DNA of 64,000 nt. Origin: Brevibacterium sanguinis. Its GTDB lineage: Bacteria > Actinomycetota > Actinomycetes > Actinomycetales > Brevibacteriaceae. The position numbers and the translations under genes were made by a program. The stretch covers positions 52,445 to 116,444 of the forward strand of contig NZ_QNSB01000011.1 in assembly GCF_003315415.1 (NCBI RefSeq). Direction: 5' to 3'. The notes under the pieces are model-generated. The model did no database searches, was not told the origin of the DNA, and saw only the letters and a list, made by a program, of their open reading frames with translations. This document shows positions 15,624-24,899 of this stretch, one piece after another (positions within the stretch are counted from its first letter, which is position 1; each line of letters starts with the position of its first letter).

Positions 15624-15804
15624 GGCCTCATTCAATCATCGCACCGGTCCCCGCCGCGCATCCGGCGAGCCCCCACGGCGACAGCTCGGTCTCCGGGCAG
15701 ACGACAACGGCGGCCACAGAGCCGAAGGTGTCCGGGCGGGGATGCCCAGTGCCCTCCGGTCTGTGACCACCGTTCATGTCGTCGCCGACGGGTGCCACTC
15801 GTTC

Positions 15805-15837
15805 ACGCCGCGGCCGGCGGGTCGCCGGCCGCGGCGT
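15805..15837 (-). terminator. Strong GC hairpin downstream of clpC
   Basis: The 15-base arms at 15805-15819 and 15823-15837 are perfect reverse complements around a 3-base loop, starting 4 bases after the clpC stop on the minus strand. There is no U-run, but position and strength fit a terminator or 3' end stabiliser. The rest of 15624-15804 shows no gene. Confidence 0.75.
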
Positions 15838-15840
15838 CGG

Positions 15841-18399
15841 TCAGGAGGCCGAGGCCCCCGGACCGGTGCCGCCGGACGGGCCCGAGCCCGCCCCGGCGAG
15901 CTCACCGCCGGATTCGGACGAATCCTCGATCGCCCGCTCCTCGGTCTCGACGCCCTCGAAGGTGAACTTCGCGTCACGTCCTTCGCCCTCGACGTCGACC
16001 TTGATGGTCTGACCGCGGCCGATCTCCTTGAACAGGATCTTCTCCGACAGCTGGTCCTCGATCTCGAGCTGGATTGTCCGGCGCAGCGGTCGGGCGCCGA
16101 GGACCGGGTCGTAGCCGCGATCGGCGAGCAGGTTCTTGGCCGCATCGGTGAGCGCGATGTGCATGCCCTGATCCGCGAGCCTCTGGTCGAGGCGGGCGAG
16201 GAACAGATCGACGATCTCGACGATCTCCTCCTTGTTCAGCTGCGGGAACACGATCGTGTCGTCGACGCGGTTGAGGAACTCGGGACGGAAGTGCTGCTTG
16301 AGCTCTTCGTTGACCCGCTGCTTCATCCGGTCGTAGGACGTCTTCGTGTCGCCCTCGACCTGGAAGCCCAGCTGCAGCCCGCTCGAGATGTCGCGCGTGC
16401 CGAGGTTCGTGGTCATGATGATGATGGTGTTCTTGAAGTCCACCTCACGACCCTGCGAGTCCGTCAGGCGACCGTCCTCGAGGATCTGCAGCAGCGAGTT
16501 GAAGATGTCCGAGTGCGCCTTCTCCACCTCGTCGAAGAGGACCACCGAGAACGGCTTCCGGCGGACCTTCTCGGTCAGCTGGCCGCCCTCTTCGTAGCCG
16601 ACATAGCCGGGGGGCGAGCCGAACAGCCGCGAGACGGTGTGCTTCTCCGAGTACTCCGACATGTCGAGGCTGATGAGCGAATCCTCGTCGCCGAAGAGGA
16701 ACTCCGCGAGCGCCTTGGCGAGCTCGGTCTTTCCCACGCCGGTGGGACCGGCGAAGATGAACGAGCCCGAAGGACGCTTGGGGTCCTTGAGTCCGGCACG
16801 GGTGCGTCGGATCGCGCGGGAGATCGACTTGACCGCGTCGTTCTGCCCGATGATGCGCTTGTGCAGCTCGTCCTCCATCCGCAGCAGGCGCGAGGACTCC
16901 TCCTCCGTGAGCTTGAAGATCGGGATCCCCGTCGCGGAGGCGAGCACCTCGGCGATGAGGTCGGCGTCGACGACCGATGAGGTCTCCTTGCCGCCCTTCC
17001 GCCAGGCCTCGGTCTTCTCCTCCTTGTCCTTGACGAGCTTCATCTCCGCGTCGCGCTCGGAGGCGGCGAGCTCGAAGTCCTGCGCGTCGATGGCGGCTTC
17101 CTTGCGGTGGCGCGCCTTGAGGATCTCCTCCTCGAGGTCACGGATCTCCTGCGGCACCGACAGACGCGAGATGCGCAGCTTCGCACCCGCCTCGTCGATG
17201 AGGTCGATCGCCTTGTCCGGCAGGTAGCGGTCGTTGACGTAGCGGTCGGACATGTTGACCGCGGCCGAGAGCGCACCCTCGGTGATCGTCACCTTGTGGT
17301 GGGCCTCGTACTTGTCGCGCAGGCCCTTGAGGATCTCGATCGAGTGCGCGAGCGAGGGCTCGGGCACCTGGATCGGCTGGAAGCGACGCTCGAGAGCCGC
17401 ATCCTTCTCGATGTGCTTGCGGTACTCCTCGAGAGTCGTCGCACCGATGGTCTGCAGCTCACCGCGGGCGAGCATCGGCTTGAGGATCGAGGCCGCGTCG
17501 ATCGCGCCCTCGGCGGCTCCGGCTCCGACGAGGGTGTGGATCTCGTCGATGAACAGGATGATGTCGCCGCGGGTGCGGATCTCCTTGAGCACCTTCTTCA
17601 GGCGTTCCTCGAAGTCACCGCGGTACCGGGAGCCGGCGACGAGCGAACCGAGGTCGAGGGTGTAGAGCTGCTTGTCCTTGAGGATCTCCGGCACCTCGCC
17701 GTTGACGATGGACTGCGCGAGCCCCTCGACGACGGCGGTCTTGCCGACGCCGGGTTCGCCGATGAGGACCGGGTTGTTCTTCGTCCGGCGCGACAGGATC
17801 TGCATGACCCGCTGCATCTGCTCGTGGCGACCGATGACCGGGTCGAGCTTGCCCTCGCGCGCCGCAGCGGTGAGGTTGCGACCGAACTGGTCGAGGACCA
17901 GCGAACCGGACGGAGTGCCCTCTTCGCGCCCGCCGGCGGCGACGGGCTCCTTGCCCTGGTAGCCCGACAGCAGCTTGATGACCTCTTGGCGGACCCGACC
18001 GAGATCGGCTCCGAGCTTGACGAGGACCTGGGCGGCCACACCCTCACCCTCGCGGATGAGCCCGAGCAGGATGTGCTCGGTGCCGATGTAGCTGTGCCCG
18101 AGCTGCAGGGCCTCGCGGAGGCTGAGCTCGAGGACCTTCTTGGCGCGCGGAGTGAACGGGATGTGGCCGCTCGGGGCCTGCTGTCCCTGTCCGATGATCT
18201 CCTGCACCTGATCGCGGACCTGCTCCAGGGAGATGTCCATGCCCTCGAGTGCCTTGGCTGCCAGGCCCTCACCCTCATGGATCAGGCCGAGCAGGATGTG
18301 CTCGGTTCCGATGTAGTTATGCTTGAGTAGCTTGGCTTCTTCCTGCGCCAGCACCACCACTCGGCGTGCTCGGTCGGTGAACCGCTCGAACATATTCAT
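15841..18399 (-). CDS. clpC: ATP-dependent Clp protease ATP-binding subunit ClpC
   Basis: An 852-residue Hsp100 unfoldase that feeds substrates to ClpP. Two N-terminal Clp_N repeats ('[12 protein letters not shown]' appears twice) are followed by Walker A GEPGVGKT near residue 213, a middle domain with a UVR-like segment near residues 430-460, and the second Walker A GPTGVGKT near residue 550. The C-terminus is a Ser/Gly-rich tail ending 'PGASAS'. GAGGAGG precedes the ATG at 18399. A long inverted repeat lies upstream (18458-18495), compatible with control by a ClgR-type regulator. Confidence 0.97.
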   Translation of the reverse strand: MNMFERFTDRARRVVVLAQEEAKLLKHNYIGTEHILLGLIHEGEGLAAKALEGMDISLEQVRDQVQEIIGQGQQAPSGHIPFTPRAKKVLELSLREALQLGHSYIGTEHILLGLIREGEGVAAQVLVKLGADLGRVRQEVIKLLSGYQGKEPVAAGGREEGTPSGSLVLDQFGRNLTAAAREGKLDPVIGRHEQMQRVMQILSRRTKNNPVLIGEPGVGKTAVVEGLAQSIVNGEVPEILKDKQLYTLDLGSLVAGSRYRGDFEERLKKVLKEIRTRGDIILFIDEIHTLVGAGAAEGAIDAASILKPMLARGELQTIGATTLEEYRKHIEKDAALERRFQPIQVPEPSLAHSIEILKGLRDKYEAHHKVTITEGALSAAVNMSDRYVNDRYLPDKAIDLIDEAGAKLRISRLSVPQEIRDLEEEILKARHRKEAAIDAQDFELAASERDAEMKLVKDKEEKTEAWRKGGKETSSVVDADLIAEVLASATGIPIFKLTEEESSRLLRMEDELHKRIIGQNDAVKSISRAIRRTRAGLKDPKRPSGSFIFAGPTGVGKTELAKALAEFLFGDEDSLISLDMSEYSEKHTVSRLFGSPPGYVGYEEGGQLTEKVRRKPFSVVLFDEVEKAHSDIFNSLLQILEDGRLTDSQGREVDFKNTIIIMTTNLGTRDISSGLQLGFQVEGDTKTSYDRMKQRVNEELKQHFRPEFLNRVDDTIVFPQLNKEEIVEIVDLFLARLDQRLADQGMHIALTDAAKNLLADRGYDPVLGARPLRRTIQLEIEDQLSEKILFKEIGRGQTIKVDVEGEGRDAKFTFEGVETEERAIEDSSESGGELAGAGSGPSGGTGPGASAS

Positions 18400-18457
18400 C
18401 CTCCTCGGTCTTGTATTCTCTAGAGCGTAACGAGAGAACCCCCGGATGTATTGCGCG

Positions 18458-18495
18458 TTTCGCCCTCAGCCGAAACCGTTTGGCTGTGGGCGAAA
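18458..18495. promoter_or_regulatory. 14-bp inverted repeat upstream of clpC (candidate ClgR-like operator)
   Basis: TTTCGCCCTCAGCC (18458-18471) and GGCTGTGGGCGAAA (18482-18495) pair at 13 of 14 positions around 10 bases. Inside it, GTTTCG and CGAAAC also form a shorter palindrome. TTTCGCC/GGCGAAA words resemble the sites of ClgR, the activator of clp genes in actinobacteria. It lies about 60-100 bases upstream of the clpC start. An RNA hairpin is the alternative. Confidence 0.5.
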
Positions 18496-18831
18496 TCAGG
18501 TTGCAGACAGGTCACGCGGCTTCCCTCGGGCCGAGAAAAGAGCCCTCGGGGTGCGACCGCCCGCTGCTTTCGGTCACAGAAGTCGACTTGTCCGGCGAAT
18601 GCGGTCTTCGGGAATCGTCGACCGGGGATGATCGTCGAATGGGACCACGGCGATATCCCGACCCGGGATCGCCGGATCGCGCAATTCGCCGCCGGATTGC
18701 CCGGCGGTCGAATACGGCAGGGCAGCCGAATACGACAGCGCGGTCGAAAACGACGTGGCGGATTGTGCGCCGGCGATCGCGAATGATCCGAAATGGGCCG
18801 GGACCGCATCGCGTCGACCCCTTTCGCCGAA

Positions 18832-18909
18832 TCGTCGACCGGTCATTCTCGACCGTTTCGTCGAGCGGGCATTCTCGACCGCATCGTCGAACGGCCATTC
18901 ATCGGAGCG
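18832..18909. repeat. 26-bp imperfect tandem repeat, three copies
   Basis: Copies begin at 18832, 18858 and 18884 with TCGTCGA(C/G/A)CGG(T/G/C)CATTC; the first two continue TCGACCG while the third has diverged. No coding role is evident. Confidence 0.8.
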
Positions 18910-19081
18910 GAAGCAATCCGGAATCACCGCTGGGAATGAGCGGTCGACATGCGCGAAACCCCGGCGGCAATTGCCGCGGCGATCATTTCGCCGCACCATT
19001 CCACCATCGCACCATTCCACCGTCGCGCCGAATCATGCACCGGGCCGCGGCTCGGGCGACGACGGAAATGGTCCGTGCATG

Positions 19082-19118
19082 CTCGAGGGGCCGGTGACTG
19101 AGTCACCGGCCCCTCGAG
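19082..19118 (-). terminator. Strong hairpin downstream of lsr2
   Basis: The 18-base arms at 19082-19099 and 19101-19118 are perfect reverse complements about a single base, giving at least a 16-bp stem with a 5-base loop. It lies 16 bases past the lsr2 stop and is the likely transcription end of the lysS-lsr2 unit. Confidence 0.78.
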
Positions 19119-19134
19119 GGCTTCTCGGACGAGG

Positions 19135-19476
19135 TCAGCTGTTGGCTGCCTCGTACGCCTGCACGATCTCCTGCGGAATGCGTCCGCGATCTCCGAGCTG
19201 GTATCCGTTCTCCTGTGCCCATTCGCGGATCTTGGCGGTGTCCCGCTTCGGTCCGGAACCGCCGGAGCCCGATCCCGAACGGCGGCTGCGGCCACCGGGG
19301 TTGGCGACACGGCGGGCTTTTGCAATATAGGGGGCGAATGTCTCCCGCAGCTTCTCTGCGTTCTCGCTCGACAGTTCGAGCTCATATGTGCCCTGATCGA
19401 TGCTGAAGCGAACTGTTTCCGATGCTTCAGAACCGTCGAGATCATCCGTGAGGACGAGTCGCATCTCCCGTGCCAT
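19135..19476 (-). CDS. lsr2: Lsr2 family nucleoid-associated DNA-bridging protein
   Basis: The 113-residue protein has an N-terminal dimerisation domain with 'VLTDDLDGSEASETVRFSID', a Gly/Ser/Arg-rich linker and a C-terminal DNA-binding domain 'IREWAQENGYQLGDRGRIP' containing the RGR AT-hook-like loop that inserts in the minor groove of AT-rich DNA. Lsr2 is the actinobacterial H-NS analogue that silences horizontally acquired genes. I place the start at ATG 19476 (GAAAGAG upstream), matching the usual length; ATG 19491 would add five residues. The upstream small membrane protein gene overlaps the start by 35 bases. Confidence 0.95.
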   Translation of the reverse strand: MAREMRLVLTDDLDGSEASETVRFSIDQGTYELELSSENAEKLRETFAPYIAKARRVANPGGRSRRSGSGSGGSGPKRDTAKIREWAQENGYQLGDRGRIPQEIVQAYEAANS

Positions 19477-19684
19477 GACCACTCTTTCCATAATCAGAAT
19501 TATCTGCCGCAGTCATCCTAACATTTGCCTCGTCATTATCGGGTGTTTCCCGCACTTCATGTTCCGAATAGAACTTCTCGATCTGCTCGCGCTCGGTGCG
19601 ATCCGCCCGGAGAATGTTCCGCATGACGTACCAGAAGAGCAATGCGACGCAGATCGAGGGCAGAAGAGCCTTGATGAGATCCAT
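19442..19684 (-). CDS. Small single-pass membrane protein between lysS and lsr2
   Basis: The 80-residue product has an N-terminal membrane helix ('LLPSICVALLFWYVMRNILR') followed by a charged cytoplasmic tail. It starts 7 bases after the lysS stop and overlaps the lsr2 start, so it is translated as part of the same message. Small proteins of this type at this position are common in Actinobacteria but uncharacterised. No function can be assigned. Confidence 0.7.
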   Translation of the reverse strand: MDLIKALLPSICVALLFWYVMRNILRADRTEREQIEKFYSEHEVRETPDNDEANVRMTAADNSDYGKSGHGTGDATRPHG

Positions 19685-19691
19685 AATGAGC

Positions 19692-21245
19692 TCATCCCTC
19701 CTGAGGTATTTCCGCCTTCGCGGAAGCGATCGGTTTCGTGAATGGGAAGAGAATGGTTTCGCGAATGCCCAATCCGGTCAGGGCCATGAGCAGACGATCG
19801 AGTCCCATTCCCATGCCTCCCGTCGGCGGCATTCCGTGCTCCATCGCGGTGAGGAATTCCTCGTCGAGGCCCATCGCCTCGTCGTCGCCGCGGGCCGCGT
19901 CGGCGGCCTGGGCCTCGAACCGCTGCCTCTGGATCACGGGATCGACGAGCTCCGAGTACCCCGTGGCCAGTTCGAAACCGCGCACGTAGAGATCCCATTT
20001 CTCGACGACGCCCTTCTTGCTCCGATGCTCACGCACGAGCGGTGAGGTGTCGACCGGGAAGTCGGTGACGAAGGTCGGTGCCCACAGCCTGTCGGAGTAG
20101 AAGTGCTCCCACAGCTCTTCGACGTACTTGCCGTGCGACCGGAAGACCCCGGTGAGATCGACGCCGTTGTCGGCGGCGATCCGATCGAGGACGTCGAGCC
20201 CGGTCTCCGGCGTGACCTCGACGCCGGACTCCTCGCTCAGCGTCTCGTACATGCTCACGACTGCCCAGTCCCCGCCGAAGTCGTACTCGGTCCCGTCGTC
20301 GAGGGTGACGACGAGGGAGCCGGTCGCGTCCTGGGCGGCGTTCTGCACGAGCGTCTTCGTCAGATCCGCGATGGAATGGTAGTCGCCGTAGGACTGGTAG
20401 GCCTCGAGCATCGCGAACTCGGGAGAGTGCGTCGAGTCCGCCCCCTCGTTGCGGAAGTTGCGGTTGATCTCGAAGACGTTCTCGATGCCGCCGACGATCG
20501 CCCGCTTGAGGAACAGCTCGGGGGCGATGCGCAGGTACATGTCGATGTCGTAGGCGTTCATGTGCGTCTTGAACGGACGCGCCGAGGCCCCGCCGTGCAT
20601 GACCTGCAGCATGGGAGTCTCGATCTCGATGAAGTCCTGGTCAGCGAAGGTCCGGCGCAGGGAGCTGACGACGGCGGCCCGGGTCCGCATCGTCCGCCGC
20701 GCCTCCTCGCGGGTGATGAGGTCGAGGTAGCGCTGACGCACACGGGTGTCCTCGGCCAGCTCCGTGTGCAGTCCCGGCAGTGGGCGCAGCGCCTTGCTCG
20801 CCATGGACCACGAGTCGGCGAGCACGGACAGCTCACCGCGCTTGGATTTGATCACCCGGCCGTGGACGAAGATGAAGTCGCCGAGGTCGACGTCGGTCTT
20901 GAAGTCGCTCAGGCGCTCCTGCCCGACCTCCCGCAGGGACAGCATGCCCTGCAGGCGGGTGCCGTCGCCGGACTGGAGGGTGACGAAGCAGAGCTTGCCG
21001 GTGGTGCGCACGAACACGACGCGACCGACGACGCCGACGACGCCGTCGGTCTCGTCCCCGGCCTCGAGATCGTCATGAGCGGCGTGGACCTCGGCGAGGG
21101 TGTGAGTGCGATCGACGCCGACGGGATAGGCCTCGGCACCGGAGTCGAGCAGCCTCTGCCGCTTCTCCTTGCGGATGCGGATCTGCTCCGGATCGTTGTG
21201 GTCCGTCGATGGTTCCTCGGGCGCGTTCGACTCAGTTTCTGCCAT
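19692..21245 (-). CDS. lysS: Lysyl-tRNA synthetase, class II
   Basis: The 517-residue enzyme charges tRNA-Lys. An N-terminal OB-fold anticodon-binding domain (about residues 60-170) precedes the catalytic core with class II motif 1 ('[19 protein letters not shown]'), motif 2 ('[20 protein letters not shown]') and motif 3 ('[16 protein letters not shown]'). Length and motifs are complete. It is followed on the same strand by a small membrane protein and lsr2. Upstream it would normally be preceded by pantothenate genes, which are absent here. Confidence 0.97.
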   Translation of the reverse strand: MAETESNAPEEPSTDHNDPEQIRIRKEKRQRLLDSGAEAYPVGVDRTHTLAEVHAAHDDLEAGDETDGVVGVVGRVVFVRTTGKLCFVTLQSGDGTRLQGMLSLREVGQERLSDFKTDVDLGDFIFVHGRVIKSKRGELSVLADSWSMASKALRPLPGLHTELAEDTRVRQRYLDLITREEARRTMRTRAAVVSSLRRTFADQDFIEIETPMLQVMHGGASARPFKTHMNAYDIDMYLRIAPELFLKRAIVGGIENVFEINRNFRNEGADSTHSPEFAMLEAYQSYGDYHSIADLTKTLVQNAAQDATGSLVVTLDDGTEYDFGGDWAVVSMYETLSEESGVEVTPETGLDVLDRIAADNGVDLTGVFRSHGKYVEELWEHFYSDRLWAPTFVTDFPVDTSPLVREHRSKKGVVEKWDLYVRGFELATGYSELVDPVIQRQRFEAQAADAARGDDEAMGLDEEFLTAMEHGMPPTGGMGMGLDRLLMALTGLGIRETILFPFTKPIASAKAEIPQEG

Positions 21246-21299
21246 GGGTTCTAGGCTACCGTGGTCGCCGCCCGCAGGAGGAATCCGCCCCTGCCGCGC

Positions 21300-22187
21300 T
21301 CAGTCGAGGCGGCTGAGGATCTCCTGGGCCTGCGCCTCGGTGATGCGGCCCAGGCCCAGCGCCTTCGCGGCGGTCGATCGCGCCAGTGCCCGATAGCTGT
21401 CCCGGGCGGCGGGATTCGAGACGCTGAGGCTGTACTCGCCGAGTGCGGCCAGGTGCGCCTCGACGGTGCCGACGTCTCCACGGCTGACCGGGCCGGTGAG
21501 CGCCTTCGATCCGTTCTGCAGGGTGTTCGACACGCTCGCGTCGACGAGTGCCGACAGCACCCGAGACGGATCCTCGATCCCCGCCTCGGCGAGCATGTCC
21601 ATGGCTTCGCTGATGATCGTGATCGTGTGGTTCGAGGCGTGGGTGATCGCGGCGTGGTAGAGCGGACGGTCCGCCTCGGCGACCTCGATCGGCTCCGCGC
21701 CCATCTCCACGACGAGCGCCTCCCCCACCGGCCGGATCGGGGCCGGGGACGTGACCGCGACCGTCGACCGGCGCAGCCGGGGCAGGTCGACGGCGGTGCC
21801 CGTGAAGGACAGGGAGGGATGGAGGGCGATGGGCAGGGCGCCGAGGCGGGTGCCCGCCTCGAGGACGTCCGTGCCGTACCGTCCGGCGCAGTGGATGAGG
21901 ATCTGCCCGGTGTGGATCCGGCCGAGAGCGGCGAGACCCGAGACGAGGGACCCGATCTCGTCGTCCGGGACCGCGAGCAGGAGCAGCTCGGCGCGTTCGG
22001 CGATGTCGTCGGGGGCCAGCACCGGCACCCCCGGCAACATGTCCTCGGCGCGGTCGCGGCTCACCGCGGAGGTGGCGCTGACGCCGATGATCGCGTGCCC
22101 GGCCTGCCTCCAGGCGGCTCCGATGACGGCTCCCACCTTTCCGCAGCCGATGATCCCGATCCCCAGTCGAGGGGCGTCCGTCGTCAT
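21300..22187 (-). CDS. Rossmann-like/DUF2520 protein
   Basis: The 295-residue protein starts with an NAD(P)-binding fold, 'GIGIIGCGKVGAVIG', and has a C-terminal helical DUF2520 domain including 'LYHAAITHASNHTITIIS'. The fold resembles 6-phosphogluconate-dehydrogenase-like and ketopantoate-reductase-like enzymes, and in many actinobacteria this gene precedes panC, suggesting a role near pantothenate synthesis. Here panC does not follow. ATG 22187 overlaps the preceding PH-domain gene's stop as ATGA. Confidence 0.88.
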   Translation of the reverse strand: MTTDAPRLGIGIIGCGKVGAVIGAAWRQAGHAIIGVSATSAVSRDRAEDMLPGVPVLAPDDIAERAELLLLAVPDDEIGSLVSGLAALGRIHTGQILIHCAGRYGTDVLEAGTRLGALPIALHPSLSFTGTAVDLPRLRRSTVAVTSPAPIRPVGEALVVEMGAEPIEVAEADRPLYHAAITHASNHTITIISEAMDMLAEAGIEDPSRVLSALVDASVSNTLQNGSKALTGPVSRGDVGTVEAHLAALGEYSLSVSNPAARDSYRALARSTAAKALGLGRITEAQAQEILSRLD

Positions 22188-23926
22188 CGTCGGTCCTCCG
22201 TGCCCACTCGGGCCTCGGCGTCGAAGCGCTGGCGGGCCAGCCGGGTGCGCTGGGCGTGCTCGTGGAAGAAGCGCAGGGCGTGCTCCTCGCTCTGGTGGGT
22301 GACCTGGGGGCGGATCGGGCCCGCCGTCGAGTGCACCGCCACGGAGCCCAGGCCGAGGGCGCGCATCAGCGGCCCCTGCCGGTACTGCATCGACTGGACC
22401 CGCTCGTGCGGGACGAAGTCGACGCGCCGTTCGAGGGCTCCCAGGCGGAGGATGAGCAGGGCCGGGGTCAGTGTGTACGCGCGGCGCCGGTACACGAGGG
22501 GATCGATGAGACGGCTGGAGCGCGGCTGGCGGGAGAATCTCGCCTCGGCCGCCTCGGCGTCGGGTTCGGTGGACCGGCGGTCGTACATGGCGGAGAGGAT
22601 GAGGCTGCGGGCGTCGATGCCGTCGGCGACCTGCGGGTCGGGCAGGGCGAGCCCGATCATCAGCAGCGCCTGGTCGATGTCGCCGACGGGCAGCAGCAGG
22701 TTCGTGTCCGCGGAGTCCGAGCCGCTGGCGATGTTGTACTCGGCCCTCCACCAGCCGGTGAACCGCCACAGGAAGGGCTGGTGGAGGCAGACGGCCTGGA
22801 CCCGGTCGAGCGGGATGACCTTGCGGGAGACGGAGAACAGTCCGTGGCTGACGGCGAGACCGCTGTCGGTCATCCGCACGGCGAAGTTGGCGTTGGCGAA
22901 GTCCTTCCGCACGGTCGCGGCCGCCGCGAAGAGCCCGGGGATCACGCCGAAGAGCAGCGGGATCGCGACCTCGGTGAGGCCGAGGACGAGGAGGACCCCG
23001 ACGGCGACGAACATCCCGAGGAAGATGAGGACGGTGATGAGAGTCTCGGTCTTGAGCAGGGAGGCGAGGACGACGCGGTGGACGGGCACGCGGATGATCT
23101 CGCCCTCATCGCCGAGCCGGGTCGAGACCTGGTAGGGCGCGAGCATCTCGTTGAGGCTGTCCTCGACCTCGCCGACCGCTCCCCCGGCGATCGCGCTGAG
23201 CCTCTTCGTCACGCGCACCCCGACGCTGTCGCCGCGGCGCTCCGGCACCGAGGTGTCGACGCCCGGGGTCTCGACCGCGGTGTCGGGACCGTCGTCCGGC
23301 CCATCGGTGACCGATCCGGCGCCCGGACCGACGGCCGTCGAGGAGCCGGCCGGGGCGGTGCTCCGGTCCTCCTTGACGGCCCGGACCGCGGCGAGCAGCT
23401 CGTCGCGCAGCACTTCGGCCCTGCGCCGGCTCAGGTACTTGAGCGAGACATTGGAGTCGCTGCCTCCGGCGACGTCGAAGACGAGCTCGGCGAGGCCGAA
23501 CACCCGCGGCAGCAGCTTCTGCCGCAGATCGATCGACTGGACCCGGTCGAGGCGCGCCTTGCGCTGCTTCTTGACGAAGAGGCCCGAGCGGGCGTAGAGC
23601 GCGTCGGCCTCGAGCCGGTAGCCCATCACCTTCCAGGCCAGCCAGCTGATCAGTCCGCCGACGAGGAGGACGAGGACGATCCCGCCGACGCCGGCGAGGA
23701 CGACGAGGGGATGGCTCCGCAGCCACCCGGCGAAGGACAGGTCGACGCCCTCCCCCGTGGCCAGTCCCTCGAGGGCGTTCTGGACGAGGTTCTGCGCCGC
23801 ATAGGCGGCGCCGATGACGATGGCCACGAGCACGCCGAGGCTGTCGAGGATCGGGGTGAGCGGATGCACCCGATGCCAGACCTCGGGTGCGGCGGGATCC
23901 GCCGGGCGCTGGTTCTCGTCCGACAT
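22184..23926 (-). CDS. Bacterial PH-domain (YdbT-like) membrane protein, large
   Basis: The 580-residue membrane protein has two hydrophobic pairs in the N-terminal third ('LGVLVAIVIGAAYAAQNLV', 'VVLAGVGGIVLVLLVGGLI'), a first bPH2 domain ('LYARSGLFVKKQRKARLDRV'), a long Pro/Gly/Asp-rich insertion near residues 185-235, further helices and later PH-like repeats ('FSVSRKVIPLDRVQAV', 'LERRVDFVPHERVQSMQY'). The family (formerly DUF304, yvbH/YdbT) is linked to cell-envelope stress. It overlaps both neighbours' reading units closely and forms a pair with the smaller PH protein upstream. Confidence 0.88.
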   Translation of the reverse strand: MSDENQRPADPAAPEVWHRVHPLTPILDSLGVLVAIVIGAAYAAQNLVQNALEGLATGEGVDLSFAGWLRSHPLVVLAGVGGIVLVLLVGGLISWLAWKVMGYRLEADALYARSGLFVKKQRKARLDRVQSIDLRQKLLPRVFGLAELVFDVAGGSDSNVSLKYLSRRRAEVLRDELLAAVRAVKEDRSTAPAGSSTAVGPGAGSVTDGPDDGPDTAVETPGVDTSVPERRGDSVGVRVTKRLSAIAGGAVGEVEDSLNEMLAPYQVSTRLGDEGEIIRVPVHRVVLASLLKTETLITVLIFLGMFVAVGVLLVLGLTEVAIPLLFGVIPGLFAAAATVRKDFANANFAVRMTDSGLAVSHGLFSVSRKVIPLDRVQAVCLHQPFLWRFTGWWRAEYNIASGSDSADTNLLLPVGDIDQALLMIGLALPDPQVADGIDARSLILSAMYDRRSTEPDAEAAEARFSRQPRSSRLIDPLVYRRRAYTLTPALLILRLGALERRVDFVPHERVQSMQYRQGPLMRALGLGSVAVHSTAGPIRPQVTHQSEEHALRFFHEHAQRTRLARQRFDAEARVGTEDRR

Positions 23927-23927
23927 C

Positions 23928-24413
23928 TCAGAGCCCCGCCAGGTTCGCCCGGCCCAATCCCGCCAGGGAGTCGCGCAGCCGCTCGGCCTCGGCCCGCGGC
24001 AGTCCGGGGATGGTGGCGTCGGTGCTCGCCGAGGCGGTGTGCAGCTTGACCGTGGCCAGGCCGAAGAGCCGGTCGACGGGTCCGGAGTCGACGTCGACGA
24101 ACTGCAGACGGCCGTAGGGGACGACGGTGGTGCGGTGGAACATGATCCCGCGCCGCACGAGCAGGTCGTCCTCGCGTTCGGCGTAGCCGATGGCCCTGGC
24201 CTGGCGCAGGGTGATGATGCCGGTGACGAGGGCGAGGACGGCGATGCCGATCCAGATCAGGTGTAGCCAGGGCAGCTGGTCGAAGATGAGCGCGCAGACG
24301 AGGGCCGCGACGATCCCGGGAACGGCGAGGATCAGCATCCCGACGATCTCCTTGAGACCGTACTTCGGGCTGACCCGGACGAATGCGAGGGGATGCTCCG
24401 GGGTGGTGCTCAT
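23928..24413 (-). CDS. Bacterial PH-domain membrane protein, small
   Basis: A 161-residue protein with two membrane helices (about residues 22-42 and 47-68, 'IWIGIAVLALVTGIITL') and one bPH2 domain ('LLVRRGIMFHRTTVVPYGRL', 'GLATVKLHTASASTDATIPG'). It is the YdbS-like partner of the larger PH-domain protein next to it, with one base between the genes. The ATG at 24413 overlaps the DUF3180 stop as ATGA. The pair is likely membrane-associated envelope maintenance, though function is not established. Confidence 0.88.
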   Translation of the reverse strand: MSTTPEHPLAFVRVSPKYGLKEIVGMLILAVPGIVAALVCALIFDQLPWLHLIWIGIAVLALVTGIITLRQARAIGYAEREDDLLVRRGIMFHRTTVVPYGRLQFVDVDSGPVDRLFGLATVKLHTASASTDATIPGLPRAEAERLRDSLAGLGRANLAGL

Positions 24414-24871
24414 GCGGGTTCGGCTCCTGGGGGATCGTGGGGAGGCAGGGCGCAGAAGCTCTCGACGATCAGGCCCACGATCATCAGGGTGGCCGCCGCG
24501 ACCATTGCCAACAGCATACCTGCCGCCAGATCGTTGCGGATCCCGGGCGCGGAGAGGAAGTAGTAGGCGGCGTTGCCGAGGTACCAGCCGCTCAGTCCCG
24601 CTCCGGTCATCGCGCTGGCCTTGGCCATCACGGCCACCCGGGCGGCCTGCAGCGGGTCGATCTCCTTCGTCCGGTCCCCGTCGTTCCACCGCTTGATCGG
24701 GTATCCGAGCACGAGCAGGACCGCGGACAGGACGAGCATCCCGAGGATCGCGAACCACGGCAGACCCGGCAGGCTCAGCCCCTGGCTCTCGAGCACCACA
24801 TCGATGACGGGGGCGAGGACGACGCCGACTCCCGCCCAGAGGAGAAGAGTGCTCGTCGAAGTGCGCTGCAT
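24410..24871 (-). CDS. DUF3180 family membrane protein
   Basis: A 153-residue protein with four predicted membrane helices, the first at residues 8-25 and a second with 'LPWFAILGMLVLSAVLLVLG'. A short loop carries 'IKRWNDGDRTKEIDPLQAAR', characteristic of the actinobacterial DUF3180 family, found right after folK in many genomes as here. The function is unknown. It overlaps the next gene by 4 bases and follows folBK by 28 bases. Confidence 0.9.
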   Translation of the reverse strand: MQRTSTSTLLLWAGVGVVLAPVIDVVLESQGLSLPGLPWFAILGMLVLSAVLLVLGYPIKRWNDGDRTKEIDPLQAARVAVMAKASAMTGAGLSGWYLGNAAYYFLSAPGIRNDLAAGMLLAMVAAATLMIVGLIVESFCALPPHDPPGAEPA

Positions 24872-24899
24872 GTCCCCCAGTCTGTCAGAAGTCGTCGGC

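Larger units (their letters stand above)
18400..19134. other. 735-bp stretch without a convincing gene between clpC and lsr2
   Basis: Several frames stay open here, but their products are Arg/Ser-rich, overlap on both strands and lack any recognisable domain or good ribosome-binding site. The sequence is rich in TCGTCGA/TCGACCG words, contains a three-copy 26-bp tandem repeat and a 16-bp duplicated unit (near 18989-19020), the clpC upstream inverted repeat, and a strong hairpin at the lsr2 side. It looks like regulatory or degenerate DNA. Confidence 0.7.

Noticed and set aside
18411..19097. 228-codon plus-strand frame between clpC and lsr2
   Set aside because: Arg/Ser-rich product, competing frames on both strands and no homology pattern; treated as non-coding.
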